A stretch of DNA of 20,127 nucleotides, taken from assembly GCA_025210575.1 (NCBI GenBank), contig JAOARK010000473.1, positions 1 to 20,127 on the forward strand. Direction: 5' to 3'. The position numbers were made by a program, and so were the translations under genes. Numbering within the stretch: position 1 is the first letter of the stretch; each line of letters begins with the position of its first letter. This document shows, piece by piece, positions 1-7,707 of this stretch. Origin of the DNA: Schleiferiaceae bacterium (GTDB taxonomy: Bacteria; Bacteroidota; Bacteroidia; Flavobacteriales; Schleiferiaceae). The notes under the pieces are model-generated. The model was not told the origin of the DNA and did no database searches. It saw nothing but the letters and a program-made list of their open reading frames with translations.

Positions 1-433
1 AAAGTCCACCGCCAACTCCTCCGGCCCAAACTTTTGTGCCAGCGGTATCATTCGGATCAAAGATCAAAGCTCTGGTTCTTCCACCAACATTTGTTGGTCC
101 TCTTTCAACCCAGTTTATGGTAGCTGTTTTAGAAGAAGAATAAATGTTGTTTTGTTTGTTCAACTCGGCTAATACCGGATACAAAACCTCTTTGGTGGGC
201 CTTTTCAATTTAGGATCCATCGTTAGTAAAAAGTCTTGCATGAAAGCCAGATCAGGACGAGCTTTTTTCGGCATATCTTCAGCTTCTTGGTCAGTTAAAC
301 CAAGATTATTGTATGGATGATTTTCTAAATAAAGGGCGTATTGTTCTCTTTCTGATGGTTGTTGATTTAAGTATACAACCAAAGCCAAGGCGGCCACAAC
401 AGACGTTGCAGTTAGCACTTTCAAAAATTTCAT
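1..433 (-). CDS. N-terminal part of a secreted repeat protein (likely BNR/sortilin-like propeller, T9SS cargo)
   Basis: The first 144 codons of a minus-strand gene are present; it starts at the ATG at 433 and runs off the left edge. The N-terminus MKFLKVLTATSVVAALALVV is a typical exported signal: two lysines, then a hydrophobic stretch. A charged, helical-looking spacer follows to about residue 115. Then comes WVERGPTNVGGRTRALIFDP and, near the edge, a VWAGGVGGGL-type segment. From memory, this W-ERGP-N-GGRTRA signature opens the first blade of large Bacteroidota secreted proteins with BNR/sortilin-like WD40/YVTN repeats, usually ending in a T9SS sorting tail. That tail is outside the window, so secretion through T9SS is inferred. 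The gene lies downstream of the lipoprotein gene on the same strand, but a terminator-like hairpin separates them. Confidence 0.75.
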   Translation of the reverse strand, partial: MKFLKVLTATSVVAALALVVYLNQQPSEREQYALYLENHPYNNLGLTDQEAEDMPKKARPDLAFMQDFLLTMDPKLKRPTKEVLYPVLAELNKQNNIYSSSKTATINWVERGPTNVGGRTRALIFDPNDTAGTKVWAGGVGGGL

Positions 434-466
434 TCGCAGTAGAGTTTTATATATAACGTGTCCTTT

Positions 467-500
467 AAAAAAAAGGTTGGTAAAAGTAATCTTTTGCCAA
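467..500 (-). terminator. Putative intrinsic terminator after the lipoprotein gene
   Basis: Ten-base arms at 477-486 (TTGGTAAAAG) and 491-500 (CTTTTGCCAA) flank the loop TAAT. On the minus strand the hairpin is followed by CC and eight T residues (plus-strand A-run 467-474). One internal pair is a C/A mismatch in minus-strand RNA, which weakens the stem. The position, 34 bases beyond the stop of the 534-959 gene, fits a terminator. Confidence 0.5.
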
Positions 501-533
501 TACCACGAATTGGATGCTCTTTAGGCCAAAACC

Positions 534-959
534 TTACGGCATCATTTCAGATTCTCGCTTTTGAAAGTTGTCCACTTTTACCCAAAAAGATTCTCCTGCT
601 TGTGTAAGCTTTAATTTACCAGAATATGCTTCTTGTAAATAGAACTTAGGTACTTTTTGATCTTCTTGTTCTGGGTTGGGTGGGGTAAAGTGTCTTCCAA
701 TAATCAACAGCCCTTTCCCGTTTTCTTTGGTTTCAACTTCTAGCGGCTCTCCATTCACCTTAAATTCTTCTATGGAATAAGATAAAGGAGCTTTCAAAAG
801 GATGAAAAAATTTGCACCTGTTCCTGCGGGAGCAGCACCGGTATGCCAGATCTGATAATAACTTTCAACTACATCATCTTGCCATTGCCCAGATAAGTTG
901 GCTGTGTTAGAGCATTGAATGAATAGAATGGAAGAAAGTAAGGCAAGAAAAAGGCGCAT
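534..959 (-). CDS. Small lipoprotein of unknown function
   Basis: This 141-residue protein starts MRLFLALLSSILFIQCSNTA. A short hydrophobic signal ends in a relaxed lipobox with Cys16 as the expected lipidated residue, as is common in Bacteroidota lipoproteins. The mature part (about 125 residues) has one Trp-rich beginning (SGQWQDD, QIWH) and alternating polar/hydrophobic stretches that suggest a beta-rich fold. I recognise no enzyme motif or named domain. It probably sits on the inner or outer membrane facing the periplasm; which membrane cannot be read here. It is a single gene between the secreted protein at 1-433 and the CLC gene, all on the minus strand. A one-mismatch TAnnTTTG promoter lies about 27 bases upstream (minus strand, 987-994). 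Confidence 0.75.
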   Translation of the reverse strand: MRLFLALLSSILFIQCSNTANLSGQWQDDVVESYYQIWHTGAAPAGTGANFFILLKAPLSYSIEEFKVNGEPLEVETKENGKGLLIIGRHFTPPNPEQEDQKVPKFYLQEAYSGKLKLTQAGESFWVKVDNFQKRESEMMP

Positions 960-1047
960 TTTGTATGGTTTTTCTGTTAATAATTACAATAGTAGAGAAA
1001 ACACCTTGAAAATTACATGCCAAAACACAAGCGTGAAAAAACTCTAA

Positions 1048-2817
1048 CTATGATCGAGATACTTGCTGCAGTTTTCTGCGATAGGCTGAGAACAGTTTGG
1101 ACTTGGAAATAAAACCTTTGTATTCTCCATTTTCAGTTACGGGAAGATTCCAGGCATTGCTACGTTGGAATTTCTTCATCACTTCATCCATATTGTCATT
1201 GGTCTGAATCACAGCTGGAGGACTATACATCAGGTCACTTACTTTGACCTTATCGTATTGCGAAGCATCAAAAAGTAATTGCTTAAAATCGTCTAAAGTA
1301 AGCACGCCCGTCAGGCGGTTCTTATTGTCAACTACGGGAAATAGGTTTCGTTGACTGCGTTTAAAGATCTCAACTAAGTCCCCCAAAGTATCCGTTCTTT
1401 TTACTTTGATAAAGTCATTCTCGATTACTTCACGCATGTTCATTAAAGTGAGGATGGCTTTGTCTTTATCATGAGTAATCAATTCTCCTCTTCGGGCCAA
1501 TTGTTTAGTGTAGATAGTATGCGGTAAAAAGTATTTTGTGAAAATAAAGGAAAGCGATGCGGTTATCATTAATGGAATAATGAGCTGATAACCCCCTGTT
1601 ATTTCTGCAATCATAAAGATTGCCGTTAAAGGTGCATGCATCACTCCAGCCATCAGCCCGGCCATACCCGCCAAAGCAAAATTACTTTCGCTTAAGCTGA
1701 AATTGAAAAAGTTCAATGCTCGAGCCACAATGAACCCAACAGAGCTTCCCATGAATAGACTTGGAGCAAAAACACCACCTACACCGCCAGCGCCAATGGT
1801 GAGTGATGTAGCAAATACCTTAAAGATGACTAACCCTGCAAACAATGCCAAGACCATGTATTCATTGTCTGAGAACTCAGCAAAGAAGCTATTGGCAAAA
1901 ACATTGTCAAGGTTACCATTCAAAATGTTATTGATGGTTGTGTATCCTTCACCATAGAGTGGGGGAATTAGAAAAATAAGGAACCCCAAAACCAATCCAC
2001 CTAAGATGGTTTTATACATGGGCTTCTTTACTTTACCAAACAAGCCTTCGATCTGGAAGTACATCTTTGTGAAATACACGGAGATCAATGCGCATATAAT
2101 TCCTAATAAAATGTATGCTGGAAGCTCACTAATAGAAAACGCATCTGTCAGTTTATAGCTCAATAAATATTCTCTTCGATTCTCAATAAAAAAAGAAGTT
2201 ACAGACCCCGAAACAGAGGCTAATAACAATGGGATAAGAGAAGCGATGGTAAGATCTAAGCTAAAGATCTCGATGGTAAAAATGATAGCAGCAATAGGTG
2301 CGTTAAAGATAGTGGCAATGGCGCCTGCCGTGGCGCATGAAATCAGCAAAATGCGGGTTTTATAATCCAGGTGCATGACCTTACCCAAATTCGAACCTAT
2401 GGCCGAACCTGTAGATACTGCGGGGCCTTCCAGTCCAACCGAACCACCAAAACCTACCGTTATTGCAGAAGTGACCATTGAGGCATACATCTTATATCTG
2501 GCCAATATCCCATTGCGTTTTGAAATGGCATATAGCGTACTGGGGATACCTTCACCTACAGGTGAAGAAAATGCACGCTTTATCACTACTGTTATCACGA
2601 TTCCGATAACCGGAAAGGCAAAATAGAAGTAGCTGTGGTAGTCGCTAGTTGAAACTAAATGCTGAATGTAATGAGTAGAATTCTTTAATGTAACTGCAGC
2701 TAAGCCGGTTATGAATCCCACTAAAATGCTTAACAGGTAAACAAAAGTTTGCTGAGACATATGGCGAATTCGCCACACCAAAAATTTTCTCAGAAGTTTG
2801 TTTAACCGCGCTTCCAT
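1048..2817 (-). CDS. CLC-family chloride channel/transporter with C-terminal CBS pair
   Basis: A 589-residue voltage-gated ClC family membrane protein. The core (about residues 20-435) shows the family landmarks in order: GEGIP (88-92), GSVGLEGPAV with gating Glu130, FNAPIAAIIFTIE (171-183), GGVGGVFAP (344-352) and PLTAIFMIAEITGGYQLI with the pore Tyr410. Two CBS domains follow (about 465-520 and 525-585), which usually bind adenine nucleotides and tune gating. Against E. coli ClC-ec1 two sites differ. The internal proton glutamate (E203) aligns with Ile184, and the central Ser107 aligns with Glu89. This argues against a standard 2 Cl-/1 H+ exchanger and leaves a channel, another anion or different coupling open. 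The ATG lies one base beyond the aspS stop, so the two genes are almost certainly co-transcribed. It acts in the inner membrane. Confidence 0.93.
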   Translation of the reverse strand: MEARLNKLLRKFLVWRIRHMSQQTFVYLLSILVGFITGLAAVTLKNSTHYIQHLVSTSDYHSYFYFAFPVIGIVITVVIKRAFSSPVGEGIPSTLYAISKRNGILARYKMYASMVTSAITVGFGGSVGLEGPAVSTGSAIGSNLGKVMHLDYKTRILLISCATAGAIATIFNAPIAAIIFTIEIFSLDLTIASLIPLLLASVSGSVTSFFIENRREYLLSYKLTDAFSISELPAYILLGIICALISVYFTKMYFQIEGLFGKVKKPMYKTILGGLVLGFLIFLIPPLYGEGYTTINNILNGNLDNVFANSFFAEFSDNEYMVLALFAGLVIFKVFATSLTIGAGGVGGVFAPSLFMGSSVGFIVARALNFFNFSLSESNFALAGMAGLMAGVMHAPLTAIFMIAEITGGYQLIIPLMITASLSFIFTKYFLPHTIYTKQLARRGELITHDKDKAILTLMNMREVIENDFIKVKRTDTLGDLVEIFKRSQRNLFPVVDNKNRLTGVLTLDDFKQLLFDASQYDKVKVSDLMYSPPAVIQTNDNMDEVMKKFQRSNAWNLPVTENGEYKGFISKSKLFSAYRRKLQQVSRS

Positions 2818-2818
2818 T

Positions 2819-4567
2819 TTACGCTTCAGTTACTGCTAAGCTCAATTCCGTTAATTGTTCTCCTGAAATAGTTGCAGGAGAGTCGATCATTACATCGCGA
2901 CCGGCATTGTTTTTAGGGAATGCGATGTAGTCACGAATAACCTCGTCACCTCCTAGCAGAGCGACTAGACGATCAAACCCAAATGCAACACCACCATGCG
3001 GAGGAGCACCGTATTCAAAAGCACTCATCAAGAAACCAAATTGTTTTTGCGCTTCTTCATCGCTAAAACCTAAAAGGTTGAACATACGTTTTTGTAAGTC
3101 ACGATCATGGATTCTAATGGAACCTCCACCAATTTCGTTACCGTTCATCACTAAATCGTAAGCATTGGCTTTTACATTTCCTGGATCGCTATCGATCTTG
3201 GCAAGATCTTCTGGTTTAGGAGAGGTGAAAGGATGGTGCATAGCATGATAACGCTCTGTTTCTTCATCCCATTCTAATAAAGGAAAATCAAGAACCCAAA
3301 GCGGAGCAAAAACTTCTGGGTTTCTCAACCCTAAAGTTTCTCCCATATATAAACGCAGCTCGCTCATCGCTTTACGCGTAATCTTGTCTTCACCAGCTAA
3401 GATCAAAAGAAGGTCTCCTTTTTCAGCTCCAGCGGCTTTCATCCACTCTACACGTTGTTCTTCGTTGTAGAATTTATCAATAGAAGATTTGGTAGAACCA
3501 TCTTCGTTGTATTTGCAATACACTAAACCTTGCATGCCAATTTGTGGTCTACGAACCCAATTGGTTAATGCATCCAGTTGTTTTCTGGTATACGTTGCAC
3601 AGCCAGGAACATTAATTGCCAGAACAGATTCTGCCGCATCAAAAACCTTGAACCCTTTGTCTTTTACCAAAGAATTCATGTTCAAGAATTCCATTCCAAA
3701 TCGGATATCTGGCTTATCGTTGCCATATTTTTCCATTGCTTCATCGTAGGTCATTCTTGGAATGTCGCCAACCTCAACTCCCTTTACTTCTTTAAGGAGA
3801 TGTTTTAGTAGACCTTCAAAAGTTTGTAGAATGTCTTCTTGCTCTACAAAGGCCATTTCGCAATCGATCTGTGTAAATTCAGGTTGACGATCGGCACGAA
3901 GGTCTTCATCGCGAAAGCATTTTACGATCTGGAAATATTTATCCATGCCGCCAATCATCAGTAGCTGTTTAAAAGTCTGTGGAGATTGTGGTAATGCATA
4001 AAATTCGCCATTGTGCATACGGCTTGGTACAACAAAGTCACGTGCACCTTCAGGCGTAGACTTGATCAAAAATGGTGTTTCAACATCTACGAAACCAAGA
4101 TCTGTTAAGTACTTGCGAACCTCTAGATTTACTTTGCTTCTCAACAATAGATTATCTCTTACCGGTTTTCTTCTGATATCTAAGTAACGATACTTCATGC
4201 GGAGTTCTTCTCCACCATCAGTTTCATCTTCAATGGTAAAAGGAGGTAAGGCAGATGAGTTTAATACAGAAAGCTTATCTACTTTAATTTCAACTTCACC
4301 TGTAGGTATTTGTTTGTTCTTGCTAGAGCGCTCTATTACTTCACCTTCAATGGCAATCACAAATTCTCTTCCTAACTTTCTTGCATCGGCTAAAAGAGAG
4401 GTATTCCATTCTTCATTAAATGCTAGCTGTGTAATTCCATAGCGGTCGCGAAGATCAACAAAAGTCATTCCTCCAAGGTCTCTTCCTTTTTGAACCCAAC
4501 CACTTAAACTTACACGTTGGCCAACATGTTCTATTCTCAATTCACCACAGGTGTGCGTACGATACAT
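2819..4567 (-). CDS. aspS: Aspartyl-tRNA synthetase
   Basis: Cytoplasmic class II aminoacyl-tRNA synthetase that charges tRNA-Asp, 582 residues from the chosen start. The open frame reaches 4609, but that codon is TTG; the ATG at 4567 gives MYRTHTCGELRIEHVGQ, matching the usual AspRS beginning, so I use it. The order is an N-terminal OB-fold anticodon domain (about 1-105), the catalytic core with QSPQTFKQLLM (194-204) and motif 2 FRDEDLRADRQPEFTQID (about 218-235), the bacterial GAD insertion, then motif 3 with FGFDRL at about 529-534. The OB segment reads GRDLGGM; Leu at that position is typical of discriminating AspRS, while non-discriminating forms tend to have His. The CLC gene follows after one base. 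A one-mismatch TAnnTTTG element (4588-4595, minus) lies 20 bases upstream of this ATG, supporting the start. Confidence 0.97.
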   Translation of the reverse strand: MYRTHTCGELRIEHVGQRVSLSGWVQKGRDLGGMTFVDLRDRYGITQLAFNEEWNTSLLADARKLGREFVIAIEGEVIERSSKNKQIPTGEVEIKVDKLSVLNSSALPPFTIEDETDGGEELRMKYRYLDIRRKPVRDNLLLRSKVNLEVRKYLTDLGFVDVETPFLIKSTPEGARDFVVPSRMHNGEFYALPQSPQTFKQLLMIGGMDKYFQIVKCFRDEDLRADRQPEFTQIDCEMAFVEQEDILQTFEGLLKHLLKEVKGVEVGDIPRMTYDEAMEKYGNDKPDIRFGMEFLNMNSLVKDKGFKVFDAAESVLAINVPGCATYTRKQLDALTNWVRRPQIGMQGLVYCKYNEDGSTKSSIDKFYNEEQRVEWMKAAGAEKGDLLLILAGEDKITRKAMSELRLYMGETLGLRNPEVFAPLWVLDFPLLEWDEETERYHAMHHPFTSPKPEDLAKIDSDPGNVKANAYDLVMNGNEIGGGSIRIHDRDLQKRMFNLLGFSDEEAQKQFGFLMSAFEYGAPPHGGVAFGFDRLVALLGGDEVIRDYIAFPKNNAGRDVMIDSPATISGEQLTELSLAVTEA

Positions 4568-4587
4568 TGCTGAAAATTTTAAGCCTG

Positions 4588-4595
4588 CGAAATTA
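4588..4595 (-). promoter_or_regulatory. Candidate -7 promoter element of aspS
   Basis: On the minus strand the bases read TAATTTCG, one mismatch from the Bacteroidota -7 consensus TAnnTTTG. It ends 20 bases before the aspS ATG at 4567, the same spacing as the exact matches before the bacilliredoxin, gltX and thioredoxin-like genes. No convincing -33 TTG lies at 17-23 bases, so this rests on position and partial consensus. If real, the start at 4609 is impossible because it would lie upstream of the promoter. Confidence 0.35.
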
Positions 4596-4708
4596 CGAAG
4601 TAAGTTCAATTCTACACCTTGGAAATCAACAGTTTTCGCAAAGTTGATTTGATGCTTTTTCGAACGCTTTTAGAGGTTATATTTCGGACCAATTATTACA
4701 GCCCTACC

Positions 4709-5338
4709 ATGAATATTTTTTTAAAAGCTAAGCACTGGCAAATGTTTTCCGTTTTGGTCGGAATTCCATTTCTGCTTTACATCGTGTTTATGATTCAAAT
4801 GGTTTCTACAATGGAGGCGATTGATCAAAACTCTGAAAATTTTGATGCGGATAATATAGTTTCTTATGTGAGTGGCGTAATGGCTGGAACATTGATTTTG
4901 ACTTCTGTAATGTTAATGTGGTTCTGGTCTTTAGGTGTAAAACTTCAAGAATACATTCCCATTGGAGCGAAGTTGAAAACAGGTTTTTTCAAATTCTCCA
5001 TCTGGTATCCGATTATCTACATTTTTTTAATTGTTGTTTTGATGATTTACGTAGGTAATGTTGTGGATTCAGGTAGCAGCAGTGCAGGACCTCCATTAGC
5101 CATATTTATATTTTTTCCTCTCCATTTCTTTGCCATGTTTTGTATGTTCTATAACCTCTACTTTGTGGCAAGAACAATTAAAACAGCAGAGCTTCAACGC
5201 CCTGTTAATTTCGGGGATTATGCCGGGGAGTTCTTTCTGATGTGGTTCTATTTTATTGGTATTTGGATTGTTCAACCCAAAGTGAATAGAATTTATGAAG
5301 GCCAATTTCAACCCGATGTAATGGACCATTTACATTAA
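4709..5338 (+). CDS. Five-helix membrane protein, first of two tandem paralogues
   Basis: A 209-residue integral membrane protein of unknown function. The frame is open from a TTG at 4619, but the ATG at 4709 gives MNIFLKAKHWQMF, which lines up with MIDVFLKAKHWQLF at the start of the next gene, so I use it. About five hydrophobic segments are visible (roughly 12-32, 52-75, 93-115, 128-150 and 174-192). Conserved with the neighbour are KAKHWQ, MWFWSLGV/MWSVGV, RTIKTAE/RIIKTAE, MWFYFIGIW, QPKVNRI and the C-terminal PDVMDHL. No catalytic or transport signature is recognisable. Similar hypothetical membrane proteins occur, as I recall, in many Bacteroidota, often in tandem. It heads a plus-strand run with 5352-5966 and 5969-6685 and is divergent from aspS. 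Confidence 0.82.
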   Translation: MNIFLKAKHWQMFSVLVGIPFLLYIVFMIQMVSTMEAIDQNSENFDADNIVSYVSGVMAGTLILTSVMLMWFWSLGVKLQEYIPIGAKLKTGFFKFSIWYPIIYIFLIVVLMIYVGNVVDSGSSSAGPPLAIFIFFPLHFFAMFCMFYNLYFVARTIKTAELQRPVNFGDYAGEFFLMWFYFIGIWIVQPKVNRIYEGQFQPDVMDHLH

Positions 5339-5351
5339 ACTACTCTAAATT

Positions 5352-5966
5352 ATGATCGATGTTTTTCTTAAAGCCAAACACTGGCAATTATTCATTCCTT
5401 TAATTATCATTCCGATATTGGGAATTGTATATCTCATTTTTCAGATGCTTGAATTTGCAGAAATGCCCTATCCCGCGCAGCCCGATGCCAATGATGTAAA
5501 TAGTTTTTTGTCTACGTTAATGATCTTTGTATTGCTGCCCGTGATCACCTTGGCAGGTTGGATGTGGTCTGTTGGAGTTGGGTTGAACGACCAATTGCAT
5601 TGGAAGCTGCAAAAGAATACCACCCTTTTTAAGATATGCGTTGTACTCCCAGCTATAGCGGCATTGATCTCCGCCTTCGGTTTTGTGAATGCTATTTACG
5701 ACCCTTATGAGTCTCCCCAACTTCTCTCATTTTTGGTGGTGTTGAACTTGATCAGCTCATTAGCTATGTTCTATTCTTTCTACTTTATGGGTAGAATTAT
5801 TAAGACGGCTGAGCATCAGGCAGATGTGGCCTTCAGAGATTATTTGGCAGAAATTTTCATGATCTGGTTTTACTTTATTGGGATTTGGTTCTTACAACCT
5901 AAGGTAAACCGAATTATACAAAAGGATTATTCTGCAGAGCCAGATGTCATGGATCATTTGAATTAG
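5352..5966 (+). CDS. Five-helix membrane protein, second of two tandem paralogues
   Basis: A 204-residue integral membrane protein, clearly paralogous to 4709-5338. The shared landmarks are FLKAKHWQ at the N-terminus, a Trp-rich MWSVGVGLND segment, RIIKTAEHQ, then FMIWFYFIGIWFLQPKVNRI and the final PDVMDHLN. About five membrane segments are visible. The central loops diverge most, which suggests that the ends carry the conserved job, such as dimerisation or partner binding, but that is inference. The gene starts 13 bases after the first paralogue stops and ends two bases before the next start codon. The three genes therefore look like one transcription unit. No function can be assigned. Confidence 0.85.
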   Translation: MIDVFLKAKHWQLFIPLIIIPILGIVYLIFQMLEFAEMPYPAQPDANDVNSFLSTLMIFVLLPVITLAGWMWSVGVGLNDQLHWKLQKNTTLFKICVVLPAIAALISAFGFVNAIYDPYESPQLLSFLVVLNLISSLAMFYSFYFMGRIIKTAEHQADVAFRDYLAEIFMIWFYFIGIWFLQPKVNRIIQKDYSAEPDVMDHLN

Positions 5967-5968
5967 GT

Positions 5969-6685
5969 ATGGACGTAGATCATTTAGATGATGACGCGGT
6001 CATCAAAGCAAAAGCCGAAGCCCGAAGGAAAACACGCAAAAGGCTGGTAAGATCTATTTGGATCTTGGTAATTCTCAATATGATTTTGGTTACGATTGTA
6101 GAACCGTTGATTCCTGCTTTTTATGGTATGAATGGTGGTTATCAGGCTCTGTACATTTTCTCAATGTACGGTGTGCCTATTTGGATCATCTTGCCAATTG
6201 CGTTGTTCAGTCTGATTTTGAGTCCAGTTGTTTCTAAACGCTACGCAACTTTTAAGCAACGATTTTCTGCGGTCTTCAGAATATTGTTTCTCACGGCAAA
6301 CTCACTTTGGTTTTTTAGCCTTGTGGTGCTTACTCTGAGTTCTATTTCTGGCGAGAGCCCATTTAAAAAACAACGCTATGATGAGCTTATCAGCGAAAGC
6401 GGAAGTGTTAAAGATTTGAAGACGGGAACTTTTTATGATGACTATGGCACATTTATTCGAACAGAAAACGAACAGTTGAATATTCCAAATTCTACTCAAG
6501 ATACTATACGGTATAATTTGAGTTGGAATTCTTCTACCGAATATGTTTTGGATGCGCAAGAAGAACAGCCAGGAGGAATGAACAAACTGGTGGTGAAGAT
6601 TACCGAAAACACAGAAGAATACTATGTGTGTTGGGTAAAAATGGGAGAGTACGCTCAAGAGTACAAGATTTACAAGGCTAAGTAG
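5969..6685 (+). CDS. Membrane protein with three N-terminal helices and a soluble C-terminal domain
   Basis: A 238-residue protein that I do not recognise. The N-terminus is acidic then strongly basic (MDVDHLDDDAVIKAK, then RRKTRKR near 19-25). Three hydrophobic segments follow (about 29-50, 62-86 and 98-123). The basic cluster before helix 1 predicts a cytoplasmic N-terminus, so the last ~110 residues should face the periplasm. That tail has a modestly charged, possibly beta-rich sequence (KDLKTGTFYDDYG, RYNLSWNSS, EEYYVCWVKMGEY). It starts two bases after the second paralogue, so it is probably co-expressed with that pair. The pattern DHL near its own start resembles the MDHL ends of the paralogues, but this is too short to mean homology. 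Confidence 0.8.
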   Translation: MDVDHLDDDAVIKAKAEARRKTRKRLVRSIWILVILNMILVTIVEPLIPAFYGMNGGYQALYIFSMYGVPIWIILPIALFSLILSPVVSKRYATFKQRFSAVFRILFLTANSLWFFSLVVLTLSSISGESPFKKQRYDELISESGSVKDLKTGTFYDDYGTFIRTENEQLNIPNSTQDTIRYNLSWNSSTEYVLDAQEEQPGGMNKLVVKITENTEEYYVCWVKMGEYAQEYKIYKAK

Positions 6686-6727
6686 TTTTCATTGATTGTG
6701 GTTTCTTTGCAACCTTGAATATTTACA

Positions 6728-7171
6728 ATGATCGATTTATATAGTGATGACCATTTCATGGGTGAAGCTTTGAAAGAAGCATTGAAAGCCATGGACATGG
6801 ATGAGGTACCCGTGGGTGCTGTAGTAGTGAGTAACAATAGAATTATTGCAAGAGCGCATAACCTTACCGAACGACTAAATGATGTTACTGCTCATGCAGA
6901 AATGCAGGCGATTACAGCCGCGAGCAACTATTTGGGAGGTAAATTTTTAAATGACTGTACACTATATGTTACTCTAGAACCGTGCACCATGTGTGTGGGA
7001 GGTTTGTATTGGGCACGCTTTGGTAAAGTGGTTTTTGGCGCTAGCGATGAAAAACGAGGCTATCAAGTAAATGGAGGAAAGCTTCATCCTAAGACTGAAT
7101 TGATCACTGGGGTTAGAGCGAATGAATGTAGCGACCTGCTCATTGAATATTTCCGAACCAAGCGTAAATAA
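6728..7171 (+). CDS. tadA: tRNA-specific adenosine(34) deaminase
   Basis: Cytoplasmic zinc enzyme that converts A34 to inosine in tRNA-Arg(ACG), letting it read several Arg codons. At 147 residues it has normal TadA size. The cytidine/deoxycytidylate deaminase motifs are intact: TAHAEMQAI with zinc ligand His56 and proton-shuttle Glu58, then EPCTMCVGG with zinc ligands Cys86 and Cys89. EVPVGAVVV (26-34) is the usual N-terminal core strand. The start ATG at 6728 has a good deaminase N-terminus (MGEALKEALKAM helix). It lies 42 bases after the membrane gene and 79 before the bacilliredoxin. The gap before it holds TTTCTTTG (6702-6709), one mismatch from the -7 consensus, so it may also have its own promoter. 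Confidence 0.95.
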   Translation: MIDLYSDDHFMGEALKEALKAMDMDEVPVGAVVVSNNRIIARAHNLTERLNDVTAHAEMQAITAASNYLGGKFLNDCTLYVTLEPCTMCVGGLYWARFGKVVFGASDEKRGYQVNGGKLHPKTELITGVRANECSDLLIEYFRTKRK

Positions 7172-7195
7172 GTGTATATACATCTGTTTAAGCGG

Positions 7196-7231
7196 TTTGT
7201 GTGATAATTCGCAGGTTTTGAATTATTTTTG
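7196..7231 (+). promoter_or_regulatory. Promoter of the bacilliredoxin gene
   Basis: TATTTTTG at 7224-7231 matches the Bacteroidota -7 element TAnnTTTG exactly and lies 19 bases before the ATG at 7251. TTTG at 7196-7199 could be the -33 element, though the 24-base spacer is slightly longer than the usual 17-23. It indicates independent transcription from tadA. Confidence 0.55.
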
Positions 7232-7250
7232 CAGTCTAAATTTTTAAGAA

Positions 7251-7661
7251 ATGTATCCAGAAGATTTAATTGCACCAATGCGTGATGAGTTGGCTCAAGC
7301 AGGATTTGAAGCAACAAAAACACCTGAGGCTGTAGAAAATAATATTAGCAAAGAAGGCACAACTTTAGTAATGGTAAACTCTGTTTGTGGTTGTGCAGCG
7401 GGAAGCGCTCGTCCAGCGGCTAGAATGGCTGTTGCTCAAGACAAGCGTCCTGATCGATTGATCACTGTTTTTGCAGGAAACGATGTTGACGCAGTGAATA
7501 AAGCACGTGAAATGATGGCTCCATTTCCTCCTTCATCGCCAGCAATGGCTTTGTTTAAGGACGGTGAATTGGTACACATGATCGAGCGCCACCATATTGA
7601 AGGAAGAACTGCAGATATGATTGCAGAAAACCTAAAAGGTGCTTTTGAAGAGTATTGCTAG
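7251..7661 (+). CDS. Bacilliredoxin, BrxA/BrxB (YphP/YqiW, DUF1094) family
   Basis: A 136-residue thioredoxin-fold protein with the family's characteristic CGC active site in MVNSVCGCAAGSARPA (Cys46, Cys48). In Bacillus, bacilliredoxins remove bacillithiol from mixed disulfides on proteins; members in Bacteroidota suggest a similar low-molecular-weight thiol system, but no bacillithiol synthesis gene is visible here. Other family landmarks are the MYPEDLIAPMR start, HMIERHHIEGR near the C-terminus and the cis-proline region FPPSSPAMAL. The length agrees with the family (about 140). It is monocistronic by appearance: it has its own TAnnTTTG promoter, and a strong terminator hairpin begins 19 bases past its stop codon. 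BrxA and BrxB cannot be told apart from this sequence alone. Confidence 0.93.
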   Translation: MYPEDLIAPMRDELAQAGFEATKTPEAVENNISKEGTTLVMVNSVCGCAAGSARPAARMAVAQDKRPDRLITVFAGNDVDAVNKAREMMAPFPPSSPAMALFKDGELVHMIERHHIEGRTADMIAENLKGAFEEYC

Positions 7662-7680
7662 TCTTTGCTAAAAAGAATAG

Positions 7681-7707
7681 AAGCCGCTCATTTTAGCGGC
7701 TTTTTTT
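7681..7707 (+). terminator. Intrinsic terminator of the bacilliredoxin gene
   Basis: Perfect 8-bp stem AAGCCGCT (7681-7688) / AGCGGCTT (7695-7702), six-base loop CATTTT, then a T-run through 7707. The run reaches into the stop codon of the convergent hydrolase gene (7706-7708). On the minus strand the hairpin is followed by a mixed T-rich stretch, so it may also act in that direction. Confidence 0.9.

Noticed and set aside
4619..4708. A 30-residue N-terminal extension of the first membrane paralogue
   Set aside because: It begins with TTG, has no counterpart in the neighbouring paralogue, and the ATG at 4709 aligns with the paralogue start.
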